A stretch of 64,000 bases of DNA from Paenibacillus sp. OV219 (GTDB lineage: Bacteria > Bacillota > Bacilli > Paenibacillales > Paenibacillaceae), in the NCBI RefSeq assembly GCF_900110075.1, contig NZ_FOCJ01000003.1:124001-188000 (forward strand), written 5' to 3'. A model generated the notes under the pieces. That model made no database searches, had not been told where the DNA came from, and saw nothing but the letters and a program-made list of their open reading frames with translations. The first letter of the stretch is position 1. Each line of letters begins with the position of its first letter. This document shows positions 53,658-61,938 of the stretch, one piece after another. The position numbers were made by a program, and so were the translations under genes.

Positions 53658-53677
53658 CCGCAATGTCAGTAGCACAA

Positions 53678-53709
53678 GCAAGCCCAGGCTAACCCGAGCC
53701 TGGGCTTGC
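53678..53709. terminator. hairpin between convergent HD-hydrolase and TetR genes
   Basis: A perfect 13-base stem GCAAGCCCAGGCT / AGCCTGGGCTTGC (53678-53690, 53697-53709) has a six-base loop but no T run. Confidence 0.65.
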
Positions 53710-53730
53710 AACTGCTTGATGAGGAAACCG

Positions 53731-54633
53731 TCATGTGAGCAATTTCGCACGTTTGGATTCGTACAGTCTCTCAAGCTGCGAGGCAGTTGCAACCAATTCA
53801 TGCTGCGATTGCAGCAGGCCAATTAAGGCGCGAACGAGTACCATTCGCGGCCGCTCGTCGGCAGCTTCCTCTTGCAGCAGATGCGCTGCTTCATGCAGCT
53901 CGGCTCTGCGGGCGTTCGTCACTTGGAGCTCCTGAATGGTAGCCATAAGCTTGGACAGCGTCGCATGCAGCTGCTCGCCGGCTGGGACGTGACAGCCGCG
54001 CATCCCGCTTGCAACGAACTGCGTCATGACGTCGGCATCCAAGATTGGCTCTTGTATTGACTTCTTAATGCCTGCAGCCATCTCATCCATGCGGTCGACG
54101 ACGAAATTCGCCATACGATCATAATTGAACGGGCTGCTGATGAGTGTGGTCATAATCATATATTCCTTGAGAATGCCGCTGTACAGCGCGATGAGATCCC
54201 ACTTGTTCTTCTCAACTTCAGGCCCGTATACACTGATCATTAGCTCTGCGAAATTAATAAGCATCTGCGAGCGCATCTGCTTAAGAAATTTGGAGAACAC
54301 GCCGTCCTCGTTCATAGGCAGTTCATAAAAGTCTTTTATGCTGTACTTAAATTCTAGAAAAAATTCAAACTGACGGTGCGTCTGCAGCACGAATCGCTCT
54401 CGCGGCGACAACGCTGGATCCGACTTAATTCGATTAGACTCCTCGAACATCGCCTGCGTGCGGTGACGATAAACTTCAACGAGCAAGTCCTCTTTTGATG
54501 CAAAAAATTTATATAGTGATCCTTTGGCAATGCCGCAGTCGTTCGCGATATCTTGGATGGAAGTGGCCGCATAGCCTTTTTGCGAGAAGATTTGCATGGC
54601 CGATCCGATAATTTTCTCTTTAAGCAAGCTCAT
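53731..54633 (-). CDS. TetR-family regulator, long form
   Basis: This 300-residue regulator has a TetR helix-turn-helix (AMQIFSQKGYAATSIQDIANDCGIAKGSLYKFFASKEDLL). It is about 100 residues longer than usual; the extra C-terminal helical part (ATIQELQVTNARRAELHEAAHLL and on) may add a dimerisation helix. It is divergent from a DHA2 efflux pump and probably represses it. The ATG at 54633 has AGAGAGG upstream. Confidence 0.92.
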   Translation of the reverse strand: MSLLKEKIIGSAMQIFSQKGYAATSIQDIANDCGIAKGSLYKFFASKEDLLVEVYRHRTQAMFEESNRIKSDPALSPRERFVLQTHRQFEFFLEFKYSIKDFYELPMNEDGVFSKFLKQMRSQMLINFAELMISVYGPEVEKNKWDLIALYSGILKEYMIMTTLISSPFNYDRMANFVVDRMDEMAAGIKKSIQEPILDADVMTQFVASGMRGCHVPAGEQLHATLSKLMATIQELQVTNARRAELHEAAHLLQEEAADERPRMVLVRALIGLLQSQHELVATASQLERLYESKRAKLLT

Positions 54634-54652
54634 GGTAGTTCCTCTCTTCAAA

Positions 54653-54736
54653 AAAAGATTGACAACCGACTGTCTTTTGATGAGAATATTGTATGTCATG
54701 ACTGATGAGTTTTCAACAAAAACCTTGAGTCATGAA
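54653..54736. promoter_or_regulatory. control region of the TetR/DHA2 pair
   Basis: TTGACA (54659-54664) lies in a dyad GACA-N6-TGTC (54661-54674). A second, perfect inverted repeat TCATGACT / AGTCATGA (54698-54705, 54729-54736) lies closer to the pump gene. Both are candidate TetR operators. Confidence 0.5.
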
Positions 54737-54774
54737 AATAAAGAGAAGAATTTTCATGGAGAGAAGGTAGAAAG

Positions 54775-56259
54775 ATGTCTCAACAAGCAACAGCGGCATC
54801 ATCATCATCCGAGTTCTCGATCAAGAGCATTATTGCCCCGCTCATGGCCGTTATTGTCGGTATGATTATGGTTATTCTAGACAGCACTGTCGTTAACGTA
54901 GCGCTGGCGAAATTCCAAACGGAGTTTGACGCAACGATCAACACGGTGCAATGGACGTTCACTGGCTATACACTTGCATTGTCGGCAGTCATTCCGCTTG
55001 CCGGCTGGATGACCGATAAATTTGGTTCCAAACGGATATTCCTTATTACAATTGCACTATTCACGCTCGGTTCGGTTCTTTGCGGAGCGGCACAAACGGT
55101 TGAACAGCTGATCATCTTCCGCGTCATTCAAGGTCTTGGCGGCGGTATGGTTATGCCAATCGGTATGGCGATTATTTTCCGTCTTGCTCCTATGGAGAAG
55201 CGCGGCTCGGTTATGGGTATGCTAGGTATACCGATGCTTCTTGCGCCAGCACTTGGTCCGATCCTGTCGGGCTGGCTGATCGACGCAGTATCTTGGCACT
55301 GGATTTTCTTTATCAACTTGCCGATCGGTATTGTCGGTCTGTTTGTCGGCATGAAGTATTTGCCGGTATTTGAGCAAGCTAAAGCACCGGCCCTGGACAT
55401 TATCGGGATGATTCTTGCCCCAATCGCATTCGCGACGCTCGCTTACGGCGTAAGCGAAGGCGGACGTGTTGGCTGGTCAGCGGAGAACACGCTGTGGGGT
55501 CTAATTGTCGGCGGCGTTGCGCTGCTGCTATTCATCTTTGTCGAGCTGCGCCACAAACAGCCGTTGCTTGAGCTGCGAGTGTTCCGTTCGTCGGACTTTA
55601 CACGCGGTACGCTTCTGGTCTGGATCGTACAAATTGCACTGTTCGGCGCGATGATTCTGATGCCAGTCTTCCTGCAGCAGATCCGCCACTATACGCCGCT
55701 TGAAACAGGCATTATCATGCTTCCGCAAGCGATCGGCTCGATGATCTTCATGCCAATCGGCGGTCGTCTGTTTGATAAGATCGGCGCACGTCCGCTGGCT
55801 CTTGTCGGCTTGGTGCTCGTTGGCGGCGCAATGTTCCTATTGCATAACATCAGCTTGGATACGAAGCTTATCATGATCCTTATTCCATTGTTCATGATCG
55901 GCTGCGGTATGGGTCTATCGATGATGTCTTTGAATACGCACGTATTGAACTCGGCGCCGCGTCACCTTGTAACACGAGTTACGCCTCTTACAACTGCGGC
56001 ACAGCAAGTCGTTACATCGTTCGCGGTTGCCGGCCTGACCGGCTACATGACAACACGCGCTGCGGATCATATGAAGACGCTCGGTGCGAACGGCAATCCT
56101 TTGGATGCGGCAGTCAATGCGTATAGCGACACGTTCTTGCTGTCGTTCAGTCTGGTACTGTTCGGCATCCTGTTCAGTCTGTTCCTTCGCAAGCCGAAGC
56201 CTCAGAAGGAAGCTCCAGGTGCGGAGCAAGTTGATCCGGCAATGATGATGGGTCACTAA
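54775..56259 (+). CDS. DHA2-family (EmrB/LmrB-type) multidrug MFS transporter
   Basis: This 494-residue transporter has fourteen hydrophobic segments. VILDSTVVNVALAKFQ near residue 35 is the DHA2 helix 1 motif, GWMTDKFGSKRIFL is the loop 2-3 motif, and RVIQGLGGGMVMPIGMAII and PALGPILSGWLID are typical. It exports drugs by proton antiport. The divergent TetR gene and dyads suggest induction by a substrate. It ends MMMGH. Confidence 0.94.
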   Translation: MSQQATAASSSSEFSIKSIIAPLMAVIVGMIMVILDSTVVNVALAKFQTEFDATINTVQWTFTGYTLALSAVIPLAGWMTDKFGSKRIFLITIALFTLGSVLCGAAQTVEQLIIFRVIQGLGGGMVMPIGMAIIFRLAPMEKRGSVMGMLGIPMLLAPALGPILSGWLIDAVSWHWIFFINLPIGIVGLFVGMKYLPVFEQAKAPALDIIGMILAPIAFATLAYGVSEGGRVGWSAENTLWGLIVGGVALLLFIFVELRHKQPLLELRVFRSSDFTRGTLLVWIVQIALFGAMILMPVFLQQIRHYTPLETGIIMLPQAIGSMIFMPIGGRLFDKIGARPLALVGLVLVGGAMFLLHNISLDTKLIMILIPLFMIGCGMGLSMMSLNTHVLNSAPRHLVTRVTPLTTAAQQVVTSFAVAGLTGYMTTRAADHMKTLGANGNPLDAAVNAYSDTFLLSFSLVLFGILFSLFLRKPKPQKEAPGAEQVDPAMMMGH

Positions 56260-56273
56260 TCGTTGGTTGATGT

Positions 56274-56316
56274 AAAGGTTGAGTAGAAGGGCTTCCTTCT
56301 GCTCAACCTTTTTTTG
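56274..56316 (+). terminator. terminator after the DHA2 pump gene
   Basis: AAAGGTTGAGTAGAAGG (56274-56290) pairs with CCTTCTGCTCAACCTTT (56295-56311) around GCTT, followed by a long T run. Confidence 0.9.
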
Positions 56317-56324
56317 TCGCACAC

Positions 56325-56351
56325 CGAAACTAACGATCTATCTCCAACGTA
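56325..56351 (+). promoter_or_regulatory. sigma-W-type promoter of the ydjI-ydjG homologues
   Basis: CGAAAC (56325-56330) and CGTA (56348-56351) are separated by 17 bases, matching the ECF sigma-W pattern TGAAAC-N16/17-CGTA. In B. subtilis pspA-ydjGHI is a sigma-W operon, which supports the call. Confidence 0.7.
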
Positions 56352-56425
56352 TCTTTTACCGTATAATCGAAGTTATAAAATTAACCAATTATGGATGTGA
56401 AATTTGCGAGTAGGAGGCGGGAAAA

Positions 56426-57547
56426 GTGGGGCTGTTTTCCTTCTTGAAAGGCCAGTTTATTGAAGTGATCGAATGGGTGGAAGATACGGATTCGATTGTC
56501 TACCGTTTCCCTGCTTACGACAATGCCATTAAGATGGGCGCACAGCTAACGGTGCGCGAGGGTCAAGCCGCCATTTTCTTGAACGAGGGTACGATTGCCG
56601 ATGTGTTTGGACCGGGCAGATATGAGCTGAGCACGCAGAATATGCCCGTACTGACGGCGCTTAAAGCATGGAAGCATGCCTTTAATTCCCCGTTCAAAGC
56701 GGATGTGTACTTTGTAAATACGACGACGATTACCGATCAGAAATGGGGAACGACGAACCCCATCATCATGCGAGATAAAGAAATTGGGGTTATTCGCGCC
56801 CGCGGCTTCGGCAACTATTCATTCCGTGTGACGGATCCTGCCGTATTCATGGAAGGCATATTCGGAGCGAAGCAGGAGTTTCATCCGGAGCAAATCGGTG
56901 GCTTCTTCAAGACGATGATCGTTTCAGGCGTGAGCGATCTGCTGGCGGAGTCTTCGGTCTCCGTTATTGATCTTGCTACGCAGTACGATGAGCTAAGCGT
57001 GCAAGCCGCTGCCAAGCTGCAGCCGAATTTCTCGGCAATCGGGCTTGAGCTGACAGCTCTCGTCATCGAGAATATTTCGCTGCCTGCAGAAGTAGAGACG
57101 ATGATTGACCGGAGATCGTCGATGAATATTGCCGGTAATCTGGATCAATATGTGAAGTTTCAATCTGCTGAGGCGATCCGTGATGCCGCGCAGCATGGCG
57201 GTGATGGATTGGCTGGTGCGGGAGTAGGGCTCGGAGCGGGATTAGCGATGGGGCAGCTGTTCAGCCAGTCAATCGCTGGAGCGGCGCAGCCGGGCAGCGA
57301 AGCAGAGGCGAAAGCGGCAGTGCAAGCGGCAAAAGAGGCAAAAGAGGCGGTTCCTGCTGAACAGGAGCAAGGTGGTGGTACAGCGCCAACAGTGCCATGC
57401 GGCGGCTGTGGTCATCCTCTTGGAGAGAAGGACAAATTCTGTTCCGAATGCGGAATTGCTCGTCCGGAGCGCAGCTTCTGTCCGGAATGCGGCACTGCTC
57501 AGCGAACTGGCGTGAAGTTCTGCACAAGCTGCGGCACTAAAATGTAA
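56426..57547 (+). CDS. ydjI: SPFH-domain protein with zinc ribbons (YdjI homologue)
   Basis: This 373-residue protein has an SPFH-type domain (TVREGQAAIFLNEGTIADVFGPGRYELSTQNMP region, ARGFGNYSFRVTDP), an Ala/Gly-rich linker and four CxxC pairs at the end forming zinc ribbons (CGGCG, CSECG, CPECG, CTSCG). YdjI of B. subtilis is the SPFH partner of YdjG/YdjH that brings PspA to stressed membrane. The GTG start has AGGAGGCGG upstream. It is followed after 14 bases by the ydjG homologue. No pspA or ydjH is present here. Confidence 0.88.
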   Translation: MGLFSFLKGQFIEVIEWVEDTDSIVYRFPAYDNAIKMGAQLTVREGQAAIFLNEGTIADVFGPGRYELSTQNMPVLTALKAWKHAFNSPFKADVYFVNTTTITDQKWGTTNPIIMRDKEIGVIRARGFGNYSFRVTDPAVFMEGIFGAKQEFHPEQIGGFFKTMIVSGVSDLLAESSVSVIDLATQYDELSVQAAAKLQPNFSAIGLELTALVIENISLPAEVETMIDRRSSMNIAGNLDQYVKFQSAEAIRDAAQHGGDGLAGAGVGLGAGLAMGQLFSQSIAGAAQPGSEAEAKAAVQAAKEAKEAVPAEQEQGGGTAPTVPCGGCGHPLGEKDKFCSECGIARPERSFCPECGTAQRTGVKFCTSCGTKM

Positions 57548-57561
57548 AGGATGATTCGATT

Positions 57562-58686
57562 ATGGCGACAGGCGAGTCCTTGAAGGTAGGAGACCAATCG
57601 GCGACCTTTCCATGCGCTTCGTGCGGCGGGCAGATGCGGTTCGACGTAGACAGCCAATCGCTAAAATGCGGCTATTGCGGCAGTGAGGCAGTGATTGATG
57701 CTGACGCTGAGCAAGAACCGGTCGAGTATGAGCTTGATTTTGGCGATGAGGCTGACGCTCATTTGACGGACTGGGGAATGGAGCAGCAGCTCATCAAGTG
57801 CACCAATTGCAGCGGCGAAATGCTGCTGCCCGCGAGCCAAACCGCTGCTGTTTGCGCGTTCTGCGGATCGCCTAAAGTGCTGCCGCAAGGCGAGCCGGAC
57901 AGTATCCGCCCGGAGTCGGTCATTCCTTTTCAAATTAAGAAGGATGTAGCGGAGGATGCGTTCAACGTCTGGCGGAAGAAGCGATGGTTCATTCCAGGCG
58001 CGTTCAAGAAGGCATCCTTGAGCTCGACCTTAAGCGGGGTATACGTGCCCTACTGGACGTTTGATTCGGATACCTACTCGACGTATAGGGTGGAGATTGG
58101 TACCCATCACTACCGCTCAGAAACGCGTACAAGAACGGTGAATGGCAAGACCGAGACATACACAGAGCAGGTGCGGTACACGGTATGGCATTGGAGCAGC
58201 GGCGATTATAGCAAAGCATTCGATGACGTGCTCATTCCTGCCTCGGGGCAGTATGACAGCAAGCTTCTGCGGAAAATGAATGATTTTCAGCTCAGGGATT
58301 TGCTGCCGTATAAGCCTGAATATCTCAGCGGATTTATTGCGGAGCGGTATACTGTCTCTCTTAAGGAGGGCTGGGAGCAGGCGGATGAGGCGATGGCCTC
58401 TCAATTGCAAAGTGAGATTCGGGGGCAAATCCACGGGGACGAAGTCCGCAATTTGAATGTGGATACGACGTATTCGAATCGAACCTACAAGCACATCCTG
58501 CTGCCGGTATGGAACGCGAACTATATGTACAAGGGCAAGTCCTACCGGTATATGGTCAACGGGGAATCCGGCGAAGTCATCGGCCGCGTGCCGCGAAGCC
58601 CGTGGAAGATTACTCTGTTTGTGCTATTCTGTGTTGCTGTGGTTGTTGGAATTGTTATTTTAGTGATGAATGGGTCGTCTGCGTAG
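57562..58686 (+). CDS. ydjG: zinc-ribbon membrane protein (YdjG homologue)
   Basis: This 374-residue protein has two N-terminal zinc ribbons (CASCGG with CGYCGS; CTNCSG with CAFCGS), a conserved middle (KKRWFIPGAFKKASLSSTLSGVYVPYWTFDSDTYS) and one C-terminal membrane helix (ITLFVLFCVAVVVGIVILVM). It matches YdjG, the membrane partner of YdjI in the PspA-associated complex. It is probably co-transcribed from the sigma-W-type promoter. The two-gene form without pspA is unlike B. subtilis. Confidence 0.85.
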   Translation: MATGESLKVGDQSATFPCASCGGQMRFDVDSQSLKCGYCGSEAVIDADAEQEPVEYELDFGDEADAHLTDWGMEQQLIKCTNCSGEMLLPASQTAAVCAFCGSPKVLPQGEPDSIRPESVIPFQIKKDVAEDAFNVWRKKRWFIPGAFKKASLSSTLSGVYVPYWTFDSDTYSTYRVEIGTHHYRSETRTRTVNGKTETYTEQVRYTVWHWSSGDYSKAFDDVLIPASGQYDSKLLRKMNDFQLRDLLPYKPEYLSGFIAERYTVSLKEGWEQADEAMASQLQSEIRGQIHGDEVRNLNVDTTYSNRTYKHILLPVWNANYMYKGKSYRYMVNGESGEVIGRVPRSPWKITLFVLFCVAVVVGIVILVMNGSSA

Positions 58687-58724
58687 GAGGCTTGCAGCTC
58701 TCAATTTCAATTCTTGCGATCCTG

Positions 58725-58889
58725 CTACAGTGGAGAAAAGTTGGCAAAATAAGCCGAAGAAGTCCAGTAAACCAGCTACATTGGAGAAAAGTTGGCAAAC
58801 CGAGCCAAAGAGGTCCAGCAAACCAGCTGAATTGGAGAAAAGTTGGCAAAATGAGCCGAAGAAGTCCAGTAAACCAGCTACATCTGCTG
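58725..58889. repeat. 51-base tandem repeat, three full units plus a partial (array C)
   Basis: Units at 58725-58775, 58776-58826 and 58827-58877 are each exactly 51 bases and share GGAGAAAAGTTGGCAAA and GTCCAG-AAACCAGCT; a partial follows. As 51 is a multiple of three, several frames stay open across it (for example a 17-residue KSWQ-EPKKSSKPA repeat), but no ribosome site supports translation. It lies in the 311-base gap between ydjG and mqnD. Confidence 0.88.
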
Positions 58890-58907
58890 ATAGGCCCTTC
58901 AATATAG

Positions 58908-58990
58908 AAAAGCACAACCTTCTGAACTGCACTCCACTGGTTAGACACCATCTAACAAGTGGGGTGCAGTTCATTCGCGGTTGTGCTTTT
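58908..58990. repeat. 83-base two-tier palindrome (terminator or MITE-like element)
   Basis: Outer arms AAAAGCACAACC (58908-58919) and GGTTGTGCTTTT (58979-58990) are perfect. Inner arms of 22 bases (58924-58945 and 58951-58972, GAACTGCAC... / ...GTGCAGTTC) have two mismatches and a five-base loop CACCA. T runs on both strands allow it to end mqnD and ydjG transcripts. Confidence 0.78.
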
Positions 58991-58997
58991 TCTATTC

Positions 58998-59831
58998 TTA
59001 TCTGCGGAGCTTAGCGAGGTCGAATTCGGGGACGAGCCCTTCCTTCGCCGCGCGCCCGAGCAGCGCTTCGACGGCTGCGTAGCCGCTATCGCCGAGGTTT
59101 GCGGAGAACTCGTTCACATAGAGCGCGATGTGCTGCTTCTGCACGTCGGGTGACATTTCTTGTGCGTGATCCATGATGTAGCCTTTGGACACTTCAGGAT
59201 GCTCCCAAGCGTATTCAACAGATTCGCGAATCCAAGTCGTGAGCGACTCGATGTCCAGCGAGCGGCGGGCGATGATGGCACCGAGCGGGATCGGCAGGCC
59301 AGTATCGGATTCCCACCAACTGCCGAGATCGGCGAGCATGGTCAAGCCGTAATTTTGGTAGGTGAAACGCGCCTCGTGGATAACGAGTCCGGCGTCAATG
59401 GAGCCTTCCTTCACCGCAGGCATAATCTCGTGGAACGGCATGACGATGATTTCCATCTGGCCGTCAGGTACTTGCTGTGCTGCCCAGAGGCGGAATAGCA
59501 AGTAAGCGGTCGAGCGCTCGCTAGGAACGGCGACGCGTTTGCCCGCCAATGAGGCAGCAGAAGTGGTGCCGTCCTTCGTTAGGACGAGTGGACCGCAGCC
59601 GCGTCCGAGTGCGCCGCCACAAGGCAGCAGTGCGTAATCGTCGAGCACCCATGGGAGCGCGGCGTAGGAAATCTTCAGCACTTCTGGGCCTGTCCGGTTC
59701 GCAGCCAGATTGTTGGTGATGTCGATATCCGCATAGGTGACGTCAAATTCCGGCGCACCTGGAATGAGTCCGTGGACTAGGGCATGAAAGACGAATGTAT
59801 CATTCGGGCATGGTGAGAACGCAATATTCAT
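58998..59831 (-). CDS. mqnD: 1,4-dihydroxy-6-naphthoate synthase MqnD
   Basis: This 277-residue periplasmic-binding-fold enzyme starts MNIAFSPCPNDTFVFHALVHG and has KISYAALPWVLDDYALLPCGGALGRGCGPL and GLVIHEARFTY, all typical of MqnD. It cleaves cyclic dehypoxanthine futalosine to dihydroxynaphthoate in the futalosine route to menaquinone. Its ATG overlaps the mqnB stop (ATGA), so the two are translated together. Confidence 0.95.
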   Translation of the reverse strand: MNIAFSPCPNDTFVFHALVHGLIPGAPEFDVTYADIDITNNLAANRTGPEVLKISYAALPWVLDDYALLPCGGALGRGCGPLVLTKDGTTSAASLAGKRVAVPSERSTAYLLFRLWAAQQVPDGQMEIIVMPFHEIMPAVKEGSIDAGLVIHEARFTYQNYGLTMLADLGSWWESDTGLPIPLGAIIARRSLDIESLTTWIRESVEYAWEHPEVSKGYIMDHAQEMSPDVQKQHIALYVNEFSANLGDSGYAAVEALLGRAAKEGLVPEFDLAKLRR

Positions 59832-60721
59832 AATGAGAGCACCTCCGTCAAAATTGTACTAGCTTGTTCAAGTGCGCGCAGCGCATCGCCGATGCGCCAC
59901 GCATCGCGGTCACGCGGGCCGACCGCGTTCGAGATGGCGCGCAGCTCCAGCACGGGAAGCCCCGCGTGCTGCGCCGCTGTAGCGACGCCGAAGCCTTCCA
60001 TCGCTTCAGCGGTCGCGCCGGGCACGCGCCGCTCATGCTCCGCAGCGGTTGCGGCGGTGCCCGTCGCCGTTGTTACCGTGAGCACGGGTCCCGTGCTCAC
60101 GGGCAGGCCGGCTTCACCCCCGAGCTTCGCGACTAGCGCGCTCGCGAGGCGGGCGTCGGCCGCAATAAGGGATGAGCCGAAGCCGAGCTCATCCACACTT
60201 GCAAAGCCATCCGGGGTCTCGACCCCGAGATCGGCGGCAATGATATCGGTCGCGACGACGAGCGACCCGATGGGCGCGCGCCCAGGGAAGCCGCCCGCGA
60301 TGCCTGCGCTAATGACGAGGCGGTACGCCTGTGATTCCGCTCGAGTCGCAGCCTCCGCTCCTATCCTAGCCGCAGCGGTCAGCTCCGCATCGTCCCCTGC
60401 CTCGGAAGCCTCCGTTCCGGCTCCAGCCGCAGCGGCTAGCTTCGCAGCGGTATCTGGTTCTGCAGCCTTCAATCCATCCCCCGCACCTGCCCCAGCCGCC
60501 GCGAGCTTCGCGGCAAACTCCGCTCTTGCTCCAGCCGCCGCGAGCTGCGCCGCGGTTCCAGCCGCTGCAGCCGCCGGGCCTACGCCTGCGGCGATGACGT
60601 CGAACCGGTCGTCGCCGCGCAGGCCGCGCAGCACGGCGTCGCGCTCCGCGTCGACAGCCGTCACGATCAGCACGCGTCCAAGCGCAATTCCTTCGTGCAC
60701 TCCTTGTTCACTCAATTGCAT
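59828..60721 (-). CDS. mqnB: futalosine hydrolase MqnB with internal Ala-rich insertion
   Basis: This protein of up to 297 residues is a nucleoside-phosphorylase-fold enzyme: VLIVTAVDAERDAVL, VISAGIAGGFPGRAPIGSLVVA and AMEGFGVATAAQHAGLPVLELRAISN. It releases hypoxanthine from futalosine. Between the normal VGPAAAAAGTA and YRLVISAG parts about 70 extra residues rich in Ala, Gly and Glu are inserted (coded 60329-60535), with repeated KLAAAGAGAG-like segments. GGGAGG lies only two bases from the ATG at 60721 but eight from a TTG at 60715, which may be the true start. Confidence 0.9.
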   Translation of the reverse strand: MQLSEQGVHEGIALGRVLIVTAVDAERDAVLRGLRGDDRFDVIAAGVGPAAAAAGTAAQLAAAGARAEFAAKLAAAGAGAGDGLKAAEPDTAAKLAAAAGAGTEASEAGDDAELTAAARIGAEAATRAESQAYRLVISAGIAGGFPGRAPIGSLVVATDIIAADLGVETPDGFASVDELGFGSSLIAADARLASALVAKLGGEAGLPVSTGPVLTVTTATGTAATAAEHERRVPGATAEAMEGFGVATAAQHAGLPVLELRAISNAVGPRDRDAWRIGDALRALEQASTILTEVLSL

Positions 60722-60923
60722 GTCCTCCCTTGTTAAACACCAACAATCGTCCGTGTTCCAAGCTGCATGTCGCATTTTCAAAAATATTCCGCTATAGATA
60801 ATGCCAATTACATGTATTGTACCGCCCTCCTGTGGGACATTCAACTTGACGCCTCCCCTCGCACTTGAGGCTGGCCGCCCATAGGAGTAAGCTAGAAGGT
60901 AATTATATGGATGAGGTGACAAA

Positions 60924-61892
60924 ATGAAAGCTTTAGTTTTCCATACATTTGGCGGCCCGGAGGTGCTGGCACTGCAAGAGATCCCGGCTCCGTCGCTCGC
61001 CTCAGGTGCGGTGAAAGTGCGAACCCGAGCAATCGGCCTCAATTACGCCGATATTTACCGCCGCCGCGGTAATTACCACCTGGTAGGCGAGCCGCCGTAC
61101 ATCCTCGGCTACGAAGGTGCCGGCGATATCGTCGAAGTCGCGCCGGACGTGACAGGCTTCCAGGTCGGCGATCGGATCGGCTTCGCGGATGTGCCGCATG
61201 CGAATGCAGAGTTCGTCATTGTACCGGCAGACCGCGTCATTAAGCTGCCGGAGGGGATCAGCTATGAGGCTGCCGCTTCTGTACTGCTGCAAGGCCTGAC
61301 CGCGCACTACTTAGTGAACGATAGCTACAAGGTACAAGCGGGCGATACAGTGCTCGTCCATGCTGCGGCAGGTGGCGTTGGTCAACTGCTGATTCAGCTG
61401 TGTAAGGCAAAAGGTGCGTGTGTCGTCGGCATGACGTCAAGCCCAGCGAAGCGCGATGCGGCGCTGGCAGTCGGCGCAGATGAAGTATTCCTCTACAGCA
61501 GCGACTGGGTGAGCCGTGTGCTGGCATGGTCGCAGCAGGACGAAGGCGTCCATGTCGCCTACGATTCCGTTGGATCGACGTTGATGGACAGCTTCAAGGC
61601 CGTGCGCATACGCGGTACGGTCGTCTTCTTCGGTATGGCTGGCGGCGATCCGCAGCCTGTCGATCCGCGCATGCTGATGGATACGAGCAAGACGCTGACC
61701 GGCGGCGATTTGTGGAACCACTTGACGACCGCGGAGGAGCGCAGCCGCCGTGCGGGTTCGCTTTTCACAGACATGCTGGAGGGTCACTTGAAGCTGGCTG
61801 AACCGAAGACATTCCCGCTTGCGGACGGGGCGGAGGCGCACCGATACTTGGAGAGCCGGGCGAGCACAGGCAAAATTTTGCTAATCCCGTAA
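60924..61892 (+). CDS. quinone oxidoreductase, zinc-independent MDR family
   Basis: This 322-residue medium-chain reductase has MKALVFHTFGGPEVLALQEIP, IGLNYADIYRRRGNY, GYEGAGDIVEVAPDV, and the nucleotide loop HAAAGGVGQLLIQLCKAKGA. Zinc ligands of alcohol dehydrogenases are missing, so it is an NADPH:quinone reductase (QOR) type. It is divergent from mqnB, a context that may or may not reflect a quinone link. Confidence 0.93.
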   Translation: MKALVFHTFGGPEVLALQEIPAPSLASGAVKVRTRAIGLNYADIYRRRGNYHLVGEPPYILGYEGAGDIVEVAPDVTGFQVGDRIGFADVPHANAEFVIVPADRVIKLPEGISYEAAASVLLQGLTAHYLVNDSYKVQAGDTVLVHAAAGGVGQLLIQLCKAKGACVVGMTSSPAKRDAALAVGADEVFLYSSDWVSRVLAWSQQDEGVHVAYDSVGSTLMDSFKAVRIRGTVVFFGMAGGDPQPVDPRMLMDTSKTLTGGDLWNHLTTAEERSRRAGSLFTDMLEGHLKLAEPKTFPLADGAEAHRYLESRASTGKILLIP

Positions 61893-61938
61893 GTGTGCTA
61901 CAATAAACCTACAAAAACGTACATTGGAGTTGACAACT

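Noticed and set aside
58670..59014. 17-residue repeat protein (KSWQ-EPKKSSKPA) coded by array C
   Set aside because: The frame begins inside ydjG, has no ribosome site, and several other frames are equally open because the period is a multiple of three.
59892..60797. A 301-codon open frame on the plus strand opposite mqnB
   Set aside because: It is a shadow of the GC-rich mqnB gene; composition is Ala/Ser/Pro-rich and no family motif is present.
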